Below, in pieces: positions 24,894-35,250 of a stretch of 64,000 bases of DNA. The notes beneath the pieces are model-generated. The model saw only the letters and a list, made by a program, of their open reading frames with translations, had not been told where the DNA came from and did not search any database. The DNA comes from Dermanyssus gallinae (lineage: Eukaryota; Arthropoda; Arachnida; Mesostigmata; Dermanyssidae), in NCBI GenBank assembly GCA_003439945.1, contig QVRM01002135.1, positions 186,001 through 250,000 of the forward strand, in the 5' to 3' direction. Each line of letters starts with the position of its first letter. Position 1 is the first letter of the stretch. A program made the translations under genes and the position numbers.

Positions 24894-25118
24894 AGGCGTC
24901 AAGGCCCGATAATGCAAGGAAAACCAATAGATTTGAAGGCTCAGCTAAGCTCATATGCAGTCAACTGCTGCGAGTCGGGCTCGACGACCTGCGCTCAAGG
25001 CGCAAGAGAGGCCATCGTGTGTCTGTGCCCCCAATTGATCGCGCATCCACATTAATGCGGGATTACGACCCTGCTTTCAGGCGTGACCCCGCACAAATCC
25101 GAACAATGTTGTCATCTG
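24894..25118 (+). CDS. candidate internal exon, unknown protein
   Basis: A pyrimidine-rich acceptor (TTTTTTTCATCATCCCTGCAG) ends at 24893 and a consensus donor (CATCTG|GTAAGG) begins at 25119. The 225 nt between are a symmetric phase-1 exon (75 codons), and only one of the three frames is open throughout. That frame includes LRSRRKRGHRVSVPPIDR, a basic stretch with possible dibasic cleavage sites, and DYDPAFRRDPAQIRTML. I recognise no family. The sequence directly downstream looks like an interspersed repeat, so the whole segment could be repeat-derived. Confidence 0.33.
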
Positions 25119-25134
25119 GTAAGGGGTGGCTTAA

Positions 25135-25600
25135 GTAAGTATTGTGAACAGCCTGAAACCAGGCATATTTTTGGCGCCTTTTGCAGAGACCGCTCTGAGT
25201 TGTGAACATTTGCTGGGGTAGGGTTAACCAGCCCGTTCTGGGGACACGTGTCAGCATGACCGAAACCACACAGGAGGGCCAATCTCCCGAAAAAGGCCGC
25301 CAAAGTAAAACATTTAGGCCTCTTAACCTATGTCGTCCAGTAGCCATATGGCTTTGCCCGATTCCGCAGCGACGGAAGATGGCCGGCAGCCAGCTAGAGA
25401 GCGAAACCTGAAAGAGGTCATTGGGGGGGTGGAGGGGTGTTGAACCCCGCATGTCCCGAGGGTTAAGGATTGGCAACTCACCTTCCCGAAATTCCGGACT
25501 CTGCAACTATCACCGATCGCCGTGCCTAGGTCACCCCCAAGTACACCGTTGCCTAAGGACCAGAAATGTAGAGCATACTGTAAGAAGTCGACTAAGTACT
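25135..25600. repeat. possible interspersed repeat segment
   Basis: The texture differs from its surroundings: GC-rich, with words such as GGGTTAACCAGCCCGTTCTG and ACTCTGCAACTATCACCG. A minus ORF of 147 codons (25063-25506) crosses it without an intron. It looks to me like the untranslated or 5' part of a dispersed non-LTR element, but no domain proves that. A genome self-comparison would settle it. Confidence 0.25.
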
Positions 25601-26034
25601 TGACGCACAGCCAGAATTAGAGTGGACCTAACAGGCTTTGTTGGCAGCGCACCCTACTTTTGAAGCAAACCTCTGCAGTGTGGACGAGTATGCGACCGGG
25701 CGAAGAGAGTATACGAAACTCATACAATGCAATTGTTGACACCATTTGTATGTATATCACTTACATGTCGGTCGTCCAGTCGAGCTTAAATATATACATT
25801 TCTTTACCTCGTCTACCTCTATGCGTGCAAGATGTGCAGTTAAATCATCTTTACTCGCGTGTGCATTACAGCCTGATTTGGCCGTATTCGGGGTGCGTTG
25901 AGAGTACGTTTTAGAAAACGGTCTATCAGGGAGAGTCTGCGACATGGTGTTAACTTGTCTTAACTGTAACTTCTTTTCTAGCTTGGGACCGTGTTGTAGT
26001 AGGAAAAGTAGTAGTAGTAGTAGTAGTAGCAGTA
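25601..26034. other. unique sequence with (AGT)n tract
   Basis: (AGT)n lies at 26007-26036, directly before the SINE. Nothing else is supported. Confidence 0.5.
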
Positions 26035-26036
26035 GT

Positions 26037-26215
26037 GTCGAGCCCGGTGGCGTGGTGGATTGAGTCTCCGCCTCGCAACCGGAGGAGACACATAGGTGCG
26101 CGGGTTCGAACCCCACCGTTGCACATTTGTATTTATGGGGGTCCGTCTATGAGGCAATGTGAAAAACAGTTCCGTGGACGTTAAATCTTGGCTGAGGGTC
26201 AGCCCCCGAAAAAAG
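26037..26215 (+). mobile_element. tRNA-derived SINE
   Basis: Internal RNA polymerase III promoter boxes are present: box A TGGCGTGGTGG at 26048-26058 and box B GGTTCGAACCC at 26103-26113, the latter a perfect match to GGTTCGANNCC. A CTCCG/CGGAG stem between them sits where an anticodon arm would. The tRNA-like head is followed by a body with TCCGTGGACGTTAAATC (about 26170), reminiscent of the CCGTG-ACGTTAAA core shared by several invertebrate SINE families. The acceptor stem is poor, so it is not a functional tRNA gene. It is flanked by AGT/AGC repeats on both sides. Confidence 0.7.
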
Positions 26216-27689
26216 TAGTAGCAGTAGTACCCCATCTTTCGGGTCTCAAACATCACGCTTGTACTAACGATTACAATGATAATAATACAAGGGTAACGGT
26301 GCAAAAGAAGTACTTACACAGGGTTTCGCTTAGACAAGCCAAGTTCATTTGGCGCCTGTCGTCGTTGTTCCTACTCCTCATCCGTGGTCCAAAACGTCTT
26401 CACTTCTACGGACACACGCGTGCTTGTGACGTCGGTAGTGTACGCGAGTGGGCTGAGGCTGGCGGGGTGTGACGCATAATTTTCACATTATCCTCTCCAA
26501 AATTCGCTTGGGATGAATCTATGGTCATCAGTAGACATTACTGCTCTTCGTGCTTTTCTCGTGCCCACAAGACCCACAAGACAGGAAGGGGAGAGGATTA
26601 TTTATCTCTGTCTACGTTTTTGCTCCCTCTAAATTGCTCTCACTTTCTCTCTGCCTTCCTTGCTAACGCTCCCTACCTCACTGACAATGAACGCTCACTC
26701 GAACCTCAGACAGCGTCGCTCTACGACGAGACGCCGACCGACGACCACAATGCTAACACGAGCTATAAGTCAGACTGGAGCGTCTTGTACGTCTTCTACG
26801 CGCCCTTGTCGCGTTCACAATGACTTATGATGACGTTAAGGAGTTGCGGCCTGCTCATATTTCTTTTCTGTTCAGTTTTCCGTGTCCATTTTATTATAGG
26901 CGCGCGCACCATACCACCCGCGTAGTGCTCCGAGGTCGTCGGTGTATGTTGTGAGCACGTATTCGCTATGTGGATGGTGTGCTATGCCGACTGCGTGCCA
27001 TAACGGCCAGTCGTTCATCACGACAACGATTTTCAGCTGCGAGCGATCTCGTAGCGATCTTTCTTCTCCTCACTCCTTCACTTGCTAGAGCAGCAACGGC
27101 GGCGGCGTCGGCAGCAGCAGCAGCAGCAAAAGCAAAGAACGTCTATGATCTAAGTATGCAGTGCTTCGTCAACGTTGACAGCGACAACAATGAAAGCGAC
27201 GACATTGACCATGATGATCAAGACGACACGCCGCTGCTGATTGATAGATCATCAACCATAGACGAGGTCGTTGGCCGAACAAACGCTGCGTGGTTTCTGC
27301 TGAGCATCCTCACCTATCCATAATGGCACGATCGGTTAGCTGGTCGGTAGCTTGCTAAGTCGACGATGATGAGAGAAGAACGATTAGCACAAATCAGATA
27401 TAGTAGTAAACATCGAAAATTATTATTAGTAGAAGAAGAAGAAGAACACACGCCTTCCTGGTGAAGGCGTGTCAGTAGTTTACAAGTATTGACTGGGTAA
27501 AATTAACGTTTAAATGGCGGAAGACGATTGTGTTCTTATAGTGGGCGAGATGTCAGCCTAATCGAAATATACGTGAAATCCGAGACAGTAGAGGATAGCT
27601 TATAGAGAGATAAAGAGATATCTCATTATCGCTTCTAGAGAACTTATAGAAAACAGCATATTGATAACGTGGCTTACGATATGTGTTTA
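26216..27689. other. unique sequence; one unrecognised plus ORF
   Basis: A plus ORF at 26970-27323 (117 codons) has a hydrophobic stretch (LVAIFLLLTPSLARA), an Ala run from GCG/GCA repeats and an acidic stretch. It could be a secreted peptide precursor, but the GC-repeat composition makes chance likely. A 10-bp perfect hairpin with a 5-nt loop lies at 27448-27472. Confidence 0.35.
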
Positions 27690-28500
27690 AAAGTTCATTA
27701 AGTCGTGAACGTCTCCCGGATACTAGCAGAAGATATGAACGCCAACTATGACCTACCCATGGTGAGGACGGAGCCACTCGGCAAAACAATATCGGATTTG
27801 AGCTTCTATGTAGCCAATGACCCGAGCTCGCCAACCTTCAAAGGCGCAATGGGCAAACCGACTATTGATGTATTCGCAACCAACATGCCGGAGAAGTACA
27901 GGCATTTTTTAGAGGTTATGACCAATCCTAAGTAAGGAGCTGGTTTAACGTACCACAGGTTCTTATGAATAGGTGTCACTATTTGTATGCGTCACAAACA
28001 TTAGCAGGCAAAGGAACTGGCCAGCCTGAGACCTGAGATAAGGCCGCATCGAGATTCCGCTATCGGCGGAAGCGATGAGAAGTCAAGCAGCTAAGCGCGC
28101 AGCCAGAGGAGACACGACTCAATCTAGGCGACGGGAGAGAACCCTGAGGAGGATGTATAGAATAGACAACAAAGCAAGACAACATCAGACCTCTGTTGTT
28201 TGCGCTGCTTATCGCAACCCTTCCGAGTCACATCGAGAACCGGCATCCGGTCGTAAAGATCACCATGTACGTGGGCGATCTAGTGCGTTCCACCTCGTAT
28301 CCAGTAGGCACTAGCTACGTTAGTTACTCATGTAAACGAAGTCGGCCTCAGTATCAATGCGGGAATAACGGCAGCCGTGAACTTCAGATACGCGGGCCTT
28401 AAATGGATTCACATACCTAGACATCACACTTACCCCTTAGTCAAGACATTTATTGTGCACGTTGAAGAACGGGCAAAAAAAATAAAGTTTGCGTCAAGGA
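27690..28500 (+). mobile_element. non-LTR retrotransposon (LINE) relic, endonuclease and RT fragments
   Basis: Three plus-strand frames match successive parts of an R1/Jockey-type LINE ORF2. (1) 27705-27935: an AP-type endonuclease segment with ILAEDMNAN and NDPSSPTFKGAMGKPTID, equivalent to the family patterns GDFNAK and NDPSSPPTF-G-x-x-G-x-S-W-IDVT. (2) About 28165-28290: reverse transcriptase motifs B-C, with RPLLFALLIATLPSHIE (family SPLLFNI) and VKITMYVGDLV, where the catalytic YADD has become YVGD. (3) 28377-28490: a downstream RT segment with FRYAGL (family KYLG). The intervening RT palm is missing, and frameshifts and stops separate the pieces. It is a deleted, inactive copy; its clade assignment is an inference. 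Confidence 0.78.
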
Positions 28501-28539
28501 CACATAATAGTCCAGAGACGCTTTCACTCCAGACAGTGC

Positions 28540-28546
<7 letters not shown>

Positions 28547-28583
<37 letters not shown>
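28547..28583. repeat. (TA)n microsatellite
   Basis: Pure alternation directly after the LINE relic. Confidence 0.95.
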
Positions 28584-28586
<3 letters not shown>

Positions 28587-28683
28587 CCTTTATACGGCTT
28601 TCGGCTCCTATGTGCAAAGCTTAGTCTCTCGCATCTATCTGTACGAAACCACGTTACCCTGCATTTCAGAATTAGGTAAATAT

Positions 28684-28831
28684 ACACGGTTCCGCGTATA
28701 ATCGTCTTCTTTATTTACTAGCACTACTCTCTTATTTGTAGAACATATAAGAAACTTACACGGTTCTGCGTATAACCGTCTTCTCTATTTATGGGCAATA
28801 CCCTCTCCATTGTAGAACAGATAAGAAGGCA
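28684..28831. repeat. 74-bp tandem duplication, two copies
   Basis: Copy one spans 28684-28757 and copy two 28758-28831. Both begin ACACGGTTC-GCGTATAA-CGTCTTCT and share the later word TTGTAGAACA-ATAAGAA. They differ at roughly a dozen positions, so the duplication is not recent. No coding or family assignment. Confidence 0.9.
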
Positions 28832-29674
28832 GTTAGCACCCCCCGAAGTCCTGGCGTATCTTCAGTTCATTGAGCATTATGAGGCAAGTACACCTAGGGG
28901 CTGTAATGCTAAGCTCAGAGTGAACGCGAGTAGGCAGCACGAATGGACACAGAATAGCGGTACGTTTCGCAGTCTACGTATTTCACCATACGACGTTCTG
29001 TACGATTAAGGGCTTTCACGAGCCAAGTGACACATGTATTTGTAAATATTGTGACGTTGTCTGCACGGACTGCAAGAACTGGCCCAGGCATCTTTAAATC
29101 GTATTGTATGTGTGTACTTGAACGACATGGAGTGAACAAACTTGGTATTGTGTTGTAATAAAAAAAAAACGCACAAATATTGAACGCACAGAGGATGTAC
29201 GTCTACATCAAAGTTGTCGAAAGTCCCTGGCTACTCAAGGATCGACTAACTAAATCCTAATCCTAACAAAATTAGGTTCGTTGGCCTGCCAGAATACGAC
29301 TATCTTGTCAGGCTGGCGGTAATAATGTTTAAGTATTGCCACGCGTGTGTGTAGTGCAGACATCGAAAGGTACTTGTTGTGGTAATGTTAGACAGAAACC
29401 AATAAAGAGAGATACATAAAGAGAAAGAAGGAGACATTTGGCACATATAACGTTCAAGTTGGATTATTAGCGCCTAACTTATCGTCGACATTTTGCTTGA
29501 TTACAACTTAAAATGTGGACGATGCCTTATGCTTCAGCCCGAGATTAAAAACGAATGCCATATCTGAGTCGATTTAGGTTTTGTTCTTAAGAGAAGGGCT
29601 TTATACTGGCTGATCCTAGGAATACTGGGCGTTCTGGCGTTGCCTTGCGTAGACAATAAATAATAGCAGGTAAA
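28832..29674. other. unique sequence
   Basis: A plus ORF (28791-29009, 72 codons) starting MGNTLSIVEQIRRQL begins inside the tandem duplication; no family is recognised. A 10-A run lies at 29160-29169. Nothing else is visible. Confidence 0.45.
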
Positions 29675-29836
29675 CCGGGCAAGATAGCTTAGCGGCAAAG
29701 GGTTTTGCCTTGAATTCGGGAGGTCTGGGTTCGAGACCCAGACCGGCCACTCCTAAATTGGTTTTCATGGTTCCCAATTTAAACAAGGTGAATGTCGGAG
29801 TGGATTAAAAATCGACCATGATCGAAAAAAAAAACG
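29675..29836 (+). mobile_element. second tRNA-derived SINE
   Basis: Box A TAGCTTAGCGG (29685-29695) and box B GGTTCGAGACC (29728-29738) both fit the pol III consensus exactly. The T arm is a perfect 5-bp stem with a 7-nt loop (CTGGG-TTCGAGA-CCCAG, 29725-29741). The acceptor and D stems pair poorly, so a functional tRNA is unlikely. The element ends in a run of about ten A at 29825-29834, typical of retroposed SINEs. It is not the same family as the SINE at 26 kb outside the promoter boxes. Confidence 0.68.
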
Positions 29837-31839
29837 TGGAGCACAGATGTCTCAATAAAAAGAGATGGTGCATTACCATCCAATTCCCCAAACGAATTTG
29901 TACTGACGTCCAGCGAGATCCTAGGACAACGGGTGTACTATAACGATTACAACTAAGGTCGGTCTGCCGATCTAACAAGGCCACTCAGCGAACACAAGAG
30001 AATAGCTATGTTTTACCAAGGAACCACACTCTATTTGACACAATCGAACCATCGACGACGGGGGAACAAAACACATTACCAGAAACGTTTGCCCGGCAAT
30101 TCGTCTCGCACTGTTTTCGCTTTATCTCAGTTGCCAGGACACAACGTTGACATGTCTGGCACGATGGTTACACCCGCCCAAGGCGGATCGAATTGATGCA
30201 GGAATGATATTTATGAGCATCCCCAAAGCAGCTCTCTAGCAGAGTATCGCCGTTTGCAAACGGCGCCCCTGTGGCCTTGTACAGCAGCTTCTGTAACGGC
30301 AGGTGGGTACATCTTGAACATTACGCCGACTCGCCACTACAGCGCGCAACGGAAGCCGCTGCTACCGCCAAGTAGAGTTATACTGTTATACTGGGTTGCA
30401 CTACAATTGAGCATGGGACACCGCTTCTTGCTTTCAAATACTTACTCAGTAACCCTCAATACATTGAATGTCAAGCGACAGCCTGTACATATATATGTAA
30501 ATATATTGCTAAGTTAAACAGTCTGCGCAAAACATATGCTAGTCACTTAAGCACGCCGATAAGATACGTCTATTGTAACCAAGTATGTGTATCCGTCGAA
30601 TCGATGTGGTGTTAGTCTCAAGTCGACGTAGGGTTCCATTTGGTTCTCAGTTGTACTTTGTTAAGTAATGGCTGTATAAGGTTATCCAACAATGCTCTAA
30701 TAATGGCATCGTCTATACCATAAGGGTAAATATTATAATTTTGAAAAATGGGTATGCAAGGATTGCGATAGGAGCGAGATGGACCACATTCTCACCGGCG
30801 TTAAACAACAGACGACAACCGTTTAGTAAGGCGTGCAAAACGACCCAAAAAGTGGGTGTGCGTAGCACGGTAAGATGTGCCAAATATATTGAAATGAGGA
30901 TTTGTGCAATGTTACCTGTGTTGTGAATTACGCAGCCTGTTTTGACGTGAATAAACGACCATGTATTTATATGGCCTTTATGAGTAGTTTTAATAGTTAA
31001 ATCGATGTGGCTGTATGGAAACTCGTAAGTAAGTCGTCGTTGAGGGAAAAATTTAACCTTTGACTGCAAGGCGTAACGTATATGCTCGAGTAATGAATAC
31101 ACGGCTATCTGAAAATGTTCGTGCAGGCAGACAGGTTGGTTTCATGGTCGTCGTGGTGGAGTCATGAACCTATAGCCAATCAATGCGGAAAATGTAATTG
31201 AGTCCCCCAATGTGAGCTTAAAATTCCCTAAGGGTGAACGATCGCCGGTTTCATCTCGTCGGGAGATTCGCAGTCAAAACTTGTTCGGGCACTAAATTAG
31301 GACAAACAGCGTTCGCTACGACACGAGCCGTATCCGTTAGCAAGTAAGGTCCGATATTGACTTGCGAAGCTTTATCGCGTTCTCGGCCATTCAAAGTCTA
31401 AGTAAAACATAAATTAAAGTGAAGGAAACCTAAAGCGCGGTCCAGATGCTGTTCTAGTTACTACACAACCCAGCGAACACACGAACAGGAACGCAATTTA
31501 CTAATTATTTTAATTAATTAATAGTTCATTTAGGCAAGTGTTTCATTGCTACTGATTCAAACATATATGTTTGCCAACAGCGACAACAGTAAAGCTGTAG
31601 CTCGTTCGGAGCTCATCAATGGCCTGTTAACATGGCGGATGGCCAAGTTGGCACACAAAAACTCAATCGATAGCAGCCTTGTAGCGCTGGTTGTTAAGGA
31701 ATCATTATGTAATATTATGAACGAATTACATCATGCTCTAAAAAAGGTGTACATACACTTTACTGTAAGGTACTAGAGGTTTATTTATGTTGTTTTTATA
31801 TACGCGCAATGAAATGTACAAGTATCTACATGCAAGCGC

Positions 31840-31840
<1 letters not shown>
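29837..31840. other. unique sequence, no recognised gene
   Basis: A perfect 18-bp palindrome (CGCCGTTTG/CAAACGGCG) lies at 30248-30265. A 129-codon minus ORF at 30713-31102 is not low-complexity and is long for AT-rich DNA, but shows no motif. A plus ORF at 31546-31776 (FANSDNSKAVARSELINGL) looks protein-like without homology I can name. AATTAATTAATTAAT-type DNA lies at 31503-31524. Confidence 0.4.

Positions 31841-31919
<79 letters not shown>
31841..31919. repeat. (TA)n microsatellite
   Basis: About 79 bp of TA with one TG interruption. Confidence 0.95.
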
Positions 31920-31921
<2 letters not shown>

Positions 31922-33492
31922 CTGCTTTATCTATAATATCCGCATGTGTGCGTCTATGTACCAAGACGCGGGAAGAATGCAGTATCGACGCGGGCTAATC
32001 TCCGAGTGTCCAATGGATCGAACAACTAACAGCCTATGGGTGGGTGGGTGGTTGGCTGGGTGATACGGAGGGAAGATGGGGGCGAGTTTGCGTATCGCAA
32101 GCGCTGCGTCAATGACATGCCAAGCAAGCAGAAAGGCGCCGCGGCGTTGGGTCGGCGGCGTTTTATTAATATTATCTCTTAGCTGGCTCGCGTGCTTGCG
32201 TGCGCGTTAGCGTGCACGTCGATGTTAGCGCGCGAAGCATCACCAGCTCTTTCACGTTGTGCCGCCCTTTCTCGCTCTTGTTACGACAGCCGGCGACCGG
32301 CGAGGAAACGAGAGGAGAAAGAGAATGAGTAACCAGGCAGTGCTGCTTTCTGGTTAACCACGGCTAGCAGTACCGTGACGCCCACTGCTACAGTAACTAG
32401 TACCATTACTGCGTCTGCCAGCCAGGGCAGCAGATTAGTTGTCAGTCGGCGTGTGGGTGGGGCGAATGCGGGGGTGGTCGTCGTTCGAGAGAGGAGAACG
32501 TTGACGACATTGGCCCTTGTGCTCGACAAGGCTTTAGACAAGCTAGCAAGTAGCAAGGAGCGTGGCCGAGGTTGCGACGTTGGTGATGGCGGCACCAGCA
32601 GCAGCAGCGCCTGCAGTCCGAACCATGTGAGGCCAAATGGGTTTCGCTTACGAGGTCGATACCACCCGAGGCAACAGTGACTGACTGACTGAGTGAGTGG
32701 GTGAGTGCGCGCGCGCGCCTGAGTCAGTGAGTGAGCTGCGCGGTCACGCAGACACAGGGTGGGCAAACGGAGGCCGTCTTTGCGGCCGGACAAACGAATC
32801 ACCCAAGAAGAACGGGCCTCAAGAACGCATCGGAGCCCGTGCTGCTGGCCTTTCGGCGCGCCGGCGCATAGAGATGGATGGGGAACAGGGAGAGGGAGGG
32901 GAAACTAGAGAGGAATCGAGAGATAGGCGGAAAATAGAGGGGAGATTGATAGAGAGAGAGAGAGAAACCGTGACAGCTAGAGCGAGGAAAGAGTTCGACT
33001 TTCAGGCGAGTAATAGAGAGAGAGAGAGTGGGAAACAAGCAGACAGGCGGCTCTATATAGCCGTCGTGATAGTGGTGGTATCAGACGGACCAACATTACA
33101 ACAACAACAACAACGACAACAACGACAACAACATATCAACAACAACAAGAGCAGCTACATCTACTACAGCTTGTGTCTCTACTGTTGCCGATTCGGCTGT
33201 TGCTGCTGCTGCTGTCCAGATGCCTTGGCTCTCAATAGAACCCTGCACGTACGTACATTGCCACTCCGTCACCGGCACATCATAGGCCACTGCAGTCCGC
33301 GCCGGGGAGAAAGAATGGAAAAGAATCCCCTTCTCCGCCTCCACCTCCTGACTCCTCTGTCTGCTCGTTTTGGCCTTTACAACGAAGCTGTCTCGACCGT
33401 CAGCCAACGTCCTGCCAATTCCCTATTGGCTGATACTACTGCTGCTGCGGCCGCCGCCGCCACTGGGCCCAACGTTCGAGCAAACGACTTAC
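31920..33492. other. GC-rich block, low complexity, possible regulatory or exon region
   Basis: From about 32,080 to 33,480 GC and CpG content rise visibly (runs such as GCGCGCGCG at 32707). A purine-rich segment (32880-33030) and CAA/CAG tracts (33100-33150, 33198-33215) are included. A 280-codon plus ORF (32697-33539) is built from these tracts. A minus ORF (32281-32802) has a hydrophobic stretch (ADAVMVLVTVAVGVTVLLAV) that could be a membrane segment, but the frame is compositionally biased. It could be a CpG island or a GC-rich exon; no assignment. Confidence 0.3.
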
Positions 33493-33533
33493 TTGTCCGA
33501 TATCCGATCTTGGTAGGCTCCACAGAGCAGACA
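33493..33533 (-). CDS. candidate 41-nt microexon
   Basis: On the minus strand a very strong pyrimidine tract and acceptor (CTTTCTCTCCCCCTTTCTACAG) ends at 33534, and a consensus donor (GACAA|GTAAGTCG) begins at 33492. The 41 nt between are open in all three frames, giving CLLCGAYQDRISD, VCSVEPTKIGYRT or SALWSLPRSDIGQ. The splice signals are among the best in the window. The length (not a multiple of 3) would shift frame if skipped. No protein family can be assigned from so few residues. Confidence 0.35.
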
Positions 33534-34895
33534 CTGTAGAAAGGGGGAGAGAAAGAGATAAAGGGTAGGAAAAACTATTCCCTCTATGTTGCGGGTGCCC
33601 GTGAAATGCCTTCTTTTATAGATATATTTGTGTGTGTGTGTATGTGCTTTTGTGGACGCATGGGTAAAAGTGAGGAACGCGGAAACGCATAGAGTATACC
33701 GGAGCTGTGGTTTCCTCTGCCCCTTCCCCACTGCACTGGGCATTCACGCCGGTGGCAACCACGCTGGACGGCGGGGCAACCAAGAGCTGGAATTTGTCTC
33801 TGCAGCGCTCTCTCTCCGTTGTCAAACGGACCGTAGCTGCGAGACGGAAGCAAGAGGTCTCCCATAGCAGGACGCGTTTGCCGGAATCGGGGGGAGCCTT
33901 CTACGATCTTGTCTAGTCGGCATGAGTGACGTGTATTCGCGGTCGGTCCGTTCACCTATCTATCTGCTGTTTGTGCTTGGGCTTATGCAAGGGATTCTGT
34001 GACCGCCCCAGGACAATAAAAATAGAGGCACCAGCAACAACGGAGGTACGCATTATAAGCAACTAGTAGACTCAGCTCGGAGTCGATCGCTTCGTGTGTC
34101 AAACGAGAGGCACAAGATCAGAATTGCACTAGGGACAATTCAGTGAAGTCTAGCGGAGATGCGACACAAATTCACGCGGAAAAATAGCTAGTCCTCCTAG
34201 GCCCGGCCAAGCACAATACTCAACAGAGTGGCAACACAGTGGCAAAAGCACAATGTGGTCTACCACGCCCCGGTGGCAATTTAATCACGATGTGAACTGT
34301 TTTCCTCCAATAACTGCTGTCGGTTGGTTTGTCTACCGAGCCCTGTCAGAATTCGTCCTCCGGTGAAACCTGCCCATGAGCGGACACACTAGGCTCTGGA
34401 AATGACGCATTAATTCATATTCAGTTGACCAACTAGCAACGTTGGCCATAGCCAAACTCAAGGCAAGGCCATAATCTGGGCGACTCGTTGGGCTCTCTGG
34501 CGACTCTCTGGCGTAATATACATTTACCAGAATTCGTATTAGCTCTCTCACTAAACAAGGTCATTGTCTGACCCACACGAAACACTTTACTAGACGCTTT
34601 GTGGCTTTATGTAACGCACCGCTAATTAAACGGAAGTGACGAAACCGACATCACACATCTAAACAATTTCCCGTTAACTGCGTTATATGATGAGATAAAA
34701 ATGGGTCATATCGCTTTAACTTTCTGTTTTGTTTTTTAAAAAAATTTAATTGAAATTCGAACGGTGTTATCATTGGTAGTATAACGGAACTATTTTAAGA
34801 ACAAAATATGCCTTAATTGTATTTAGTTCATAATTAACAAGTCAAGTGTGATTGGTGATGCATGTTTTTACCTGAAGCATTTATGTATGTATATA
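33534..34895. other. unique sequence, no recognised gene
   Basis: GT-rich at 33626-33642. The remainder holds ORFs under 125 codons with no domain and becomes AT-rich after 34.6 kb. Confidence 0.5.
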
Positions 34896-35250
34896 CCAGG
34901 TAGGAGAAAAGTTTTTAAAAATTGCTGCGAGAAGTAAAAACAAATATTATGCGAAGTGGTTTACAATTGTGTTTAGTGTAGACCGCGTATGCGCTACGCT
35001 CATCGGATGCCAAAAACAGAGGCTCACAGACTTATGATGGCTGATGCAAACTGCGTGGAATAGCGGCATTGTCCATAGTGCAGTACCAAATTTTGATTTA
35101 ACATTAATGTATAAAAAACTGACACACGTGTTAGTTTCGGAACGCCGATTCGCCGATTTAGGCCGATTCCTAACCGTTGACGAAATCTGGGTTCACCAAT
35201 TCAATCCAGAACGGCGGAGTGAACCGTACACAGGAAAAGGCTATGAATAG
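34896..35250 (+). mobile_element. mariner transposase relic (first catalytic motif)
   Basis: A plus frame ending at 35250 reads RFADLGRFLTVDEIWVHQF followed by NPERRSE. This matches the mariner block around the first catalytic Asp (canonical RFVT-x-DETWIHHY-x-PE). The sequence TACCAGGTAGGAGAAAAG at about 34894 could be a terminal repeat after a TA target site, but the matching 3' end was not found. The catalytic motif lies only about 290 bp from that point, against roughly 600 bp in intact elements, so the copy is internally deleted. It differs from the relic at 19 kb, which preserves the next domain. Confidence 0.7.

Noticed and set aside
25425..25460. Box-B-like GGTTCAACACC on the minus strand
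   Set aside because: Lies in a G/C-run hairpin without box A or tRNA arms.
32697..33539. 280-codon plus-strand ORF, the longest in the window
   Set aside because: Built from GA-rich and CAA/CTG tracts with poly-Gln, poly-Cys and poly-Ala runs; no domain.
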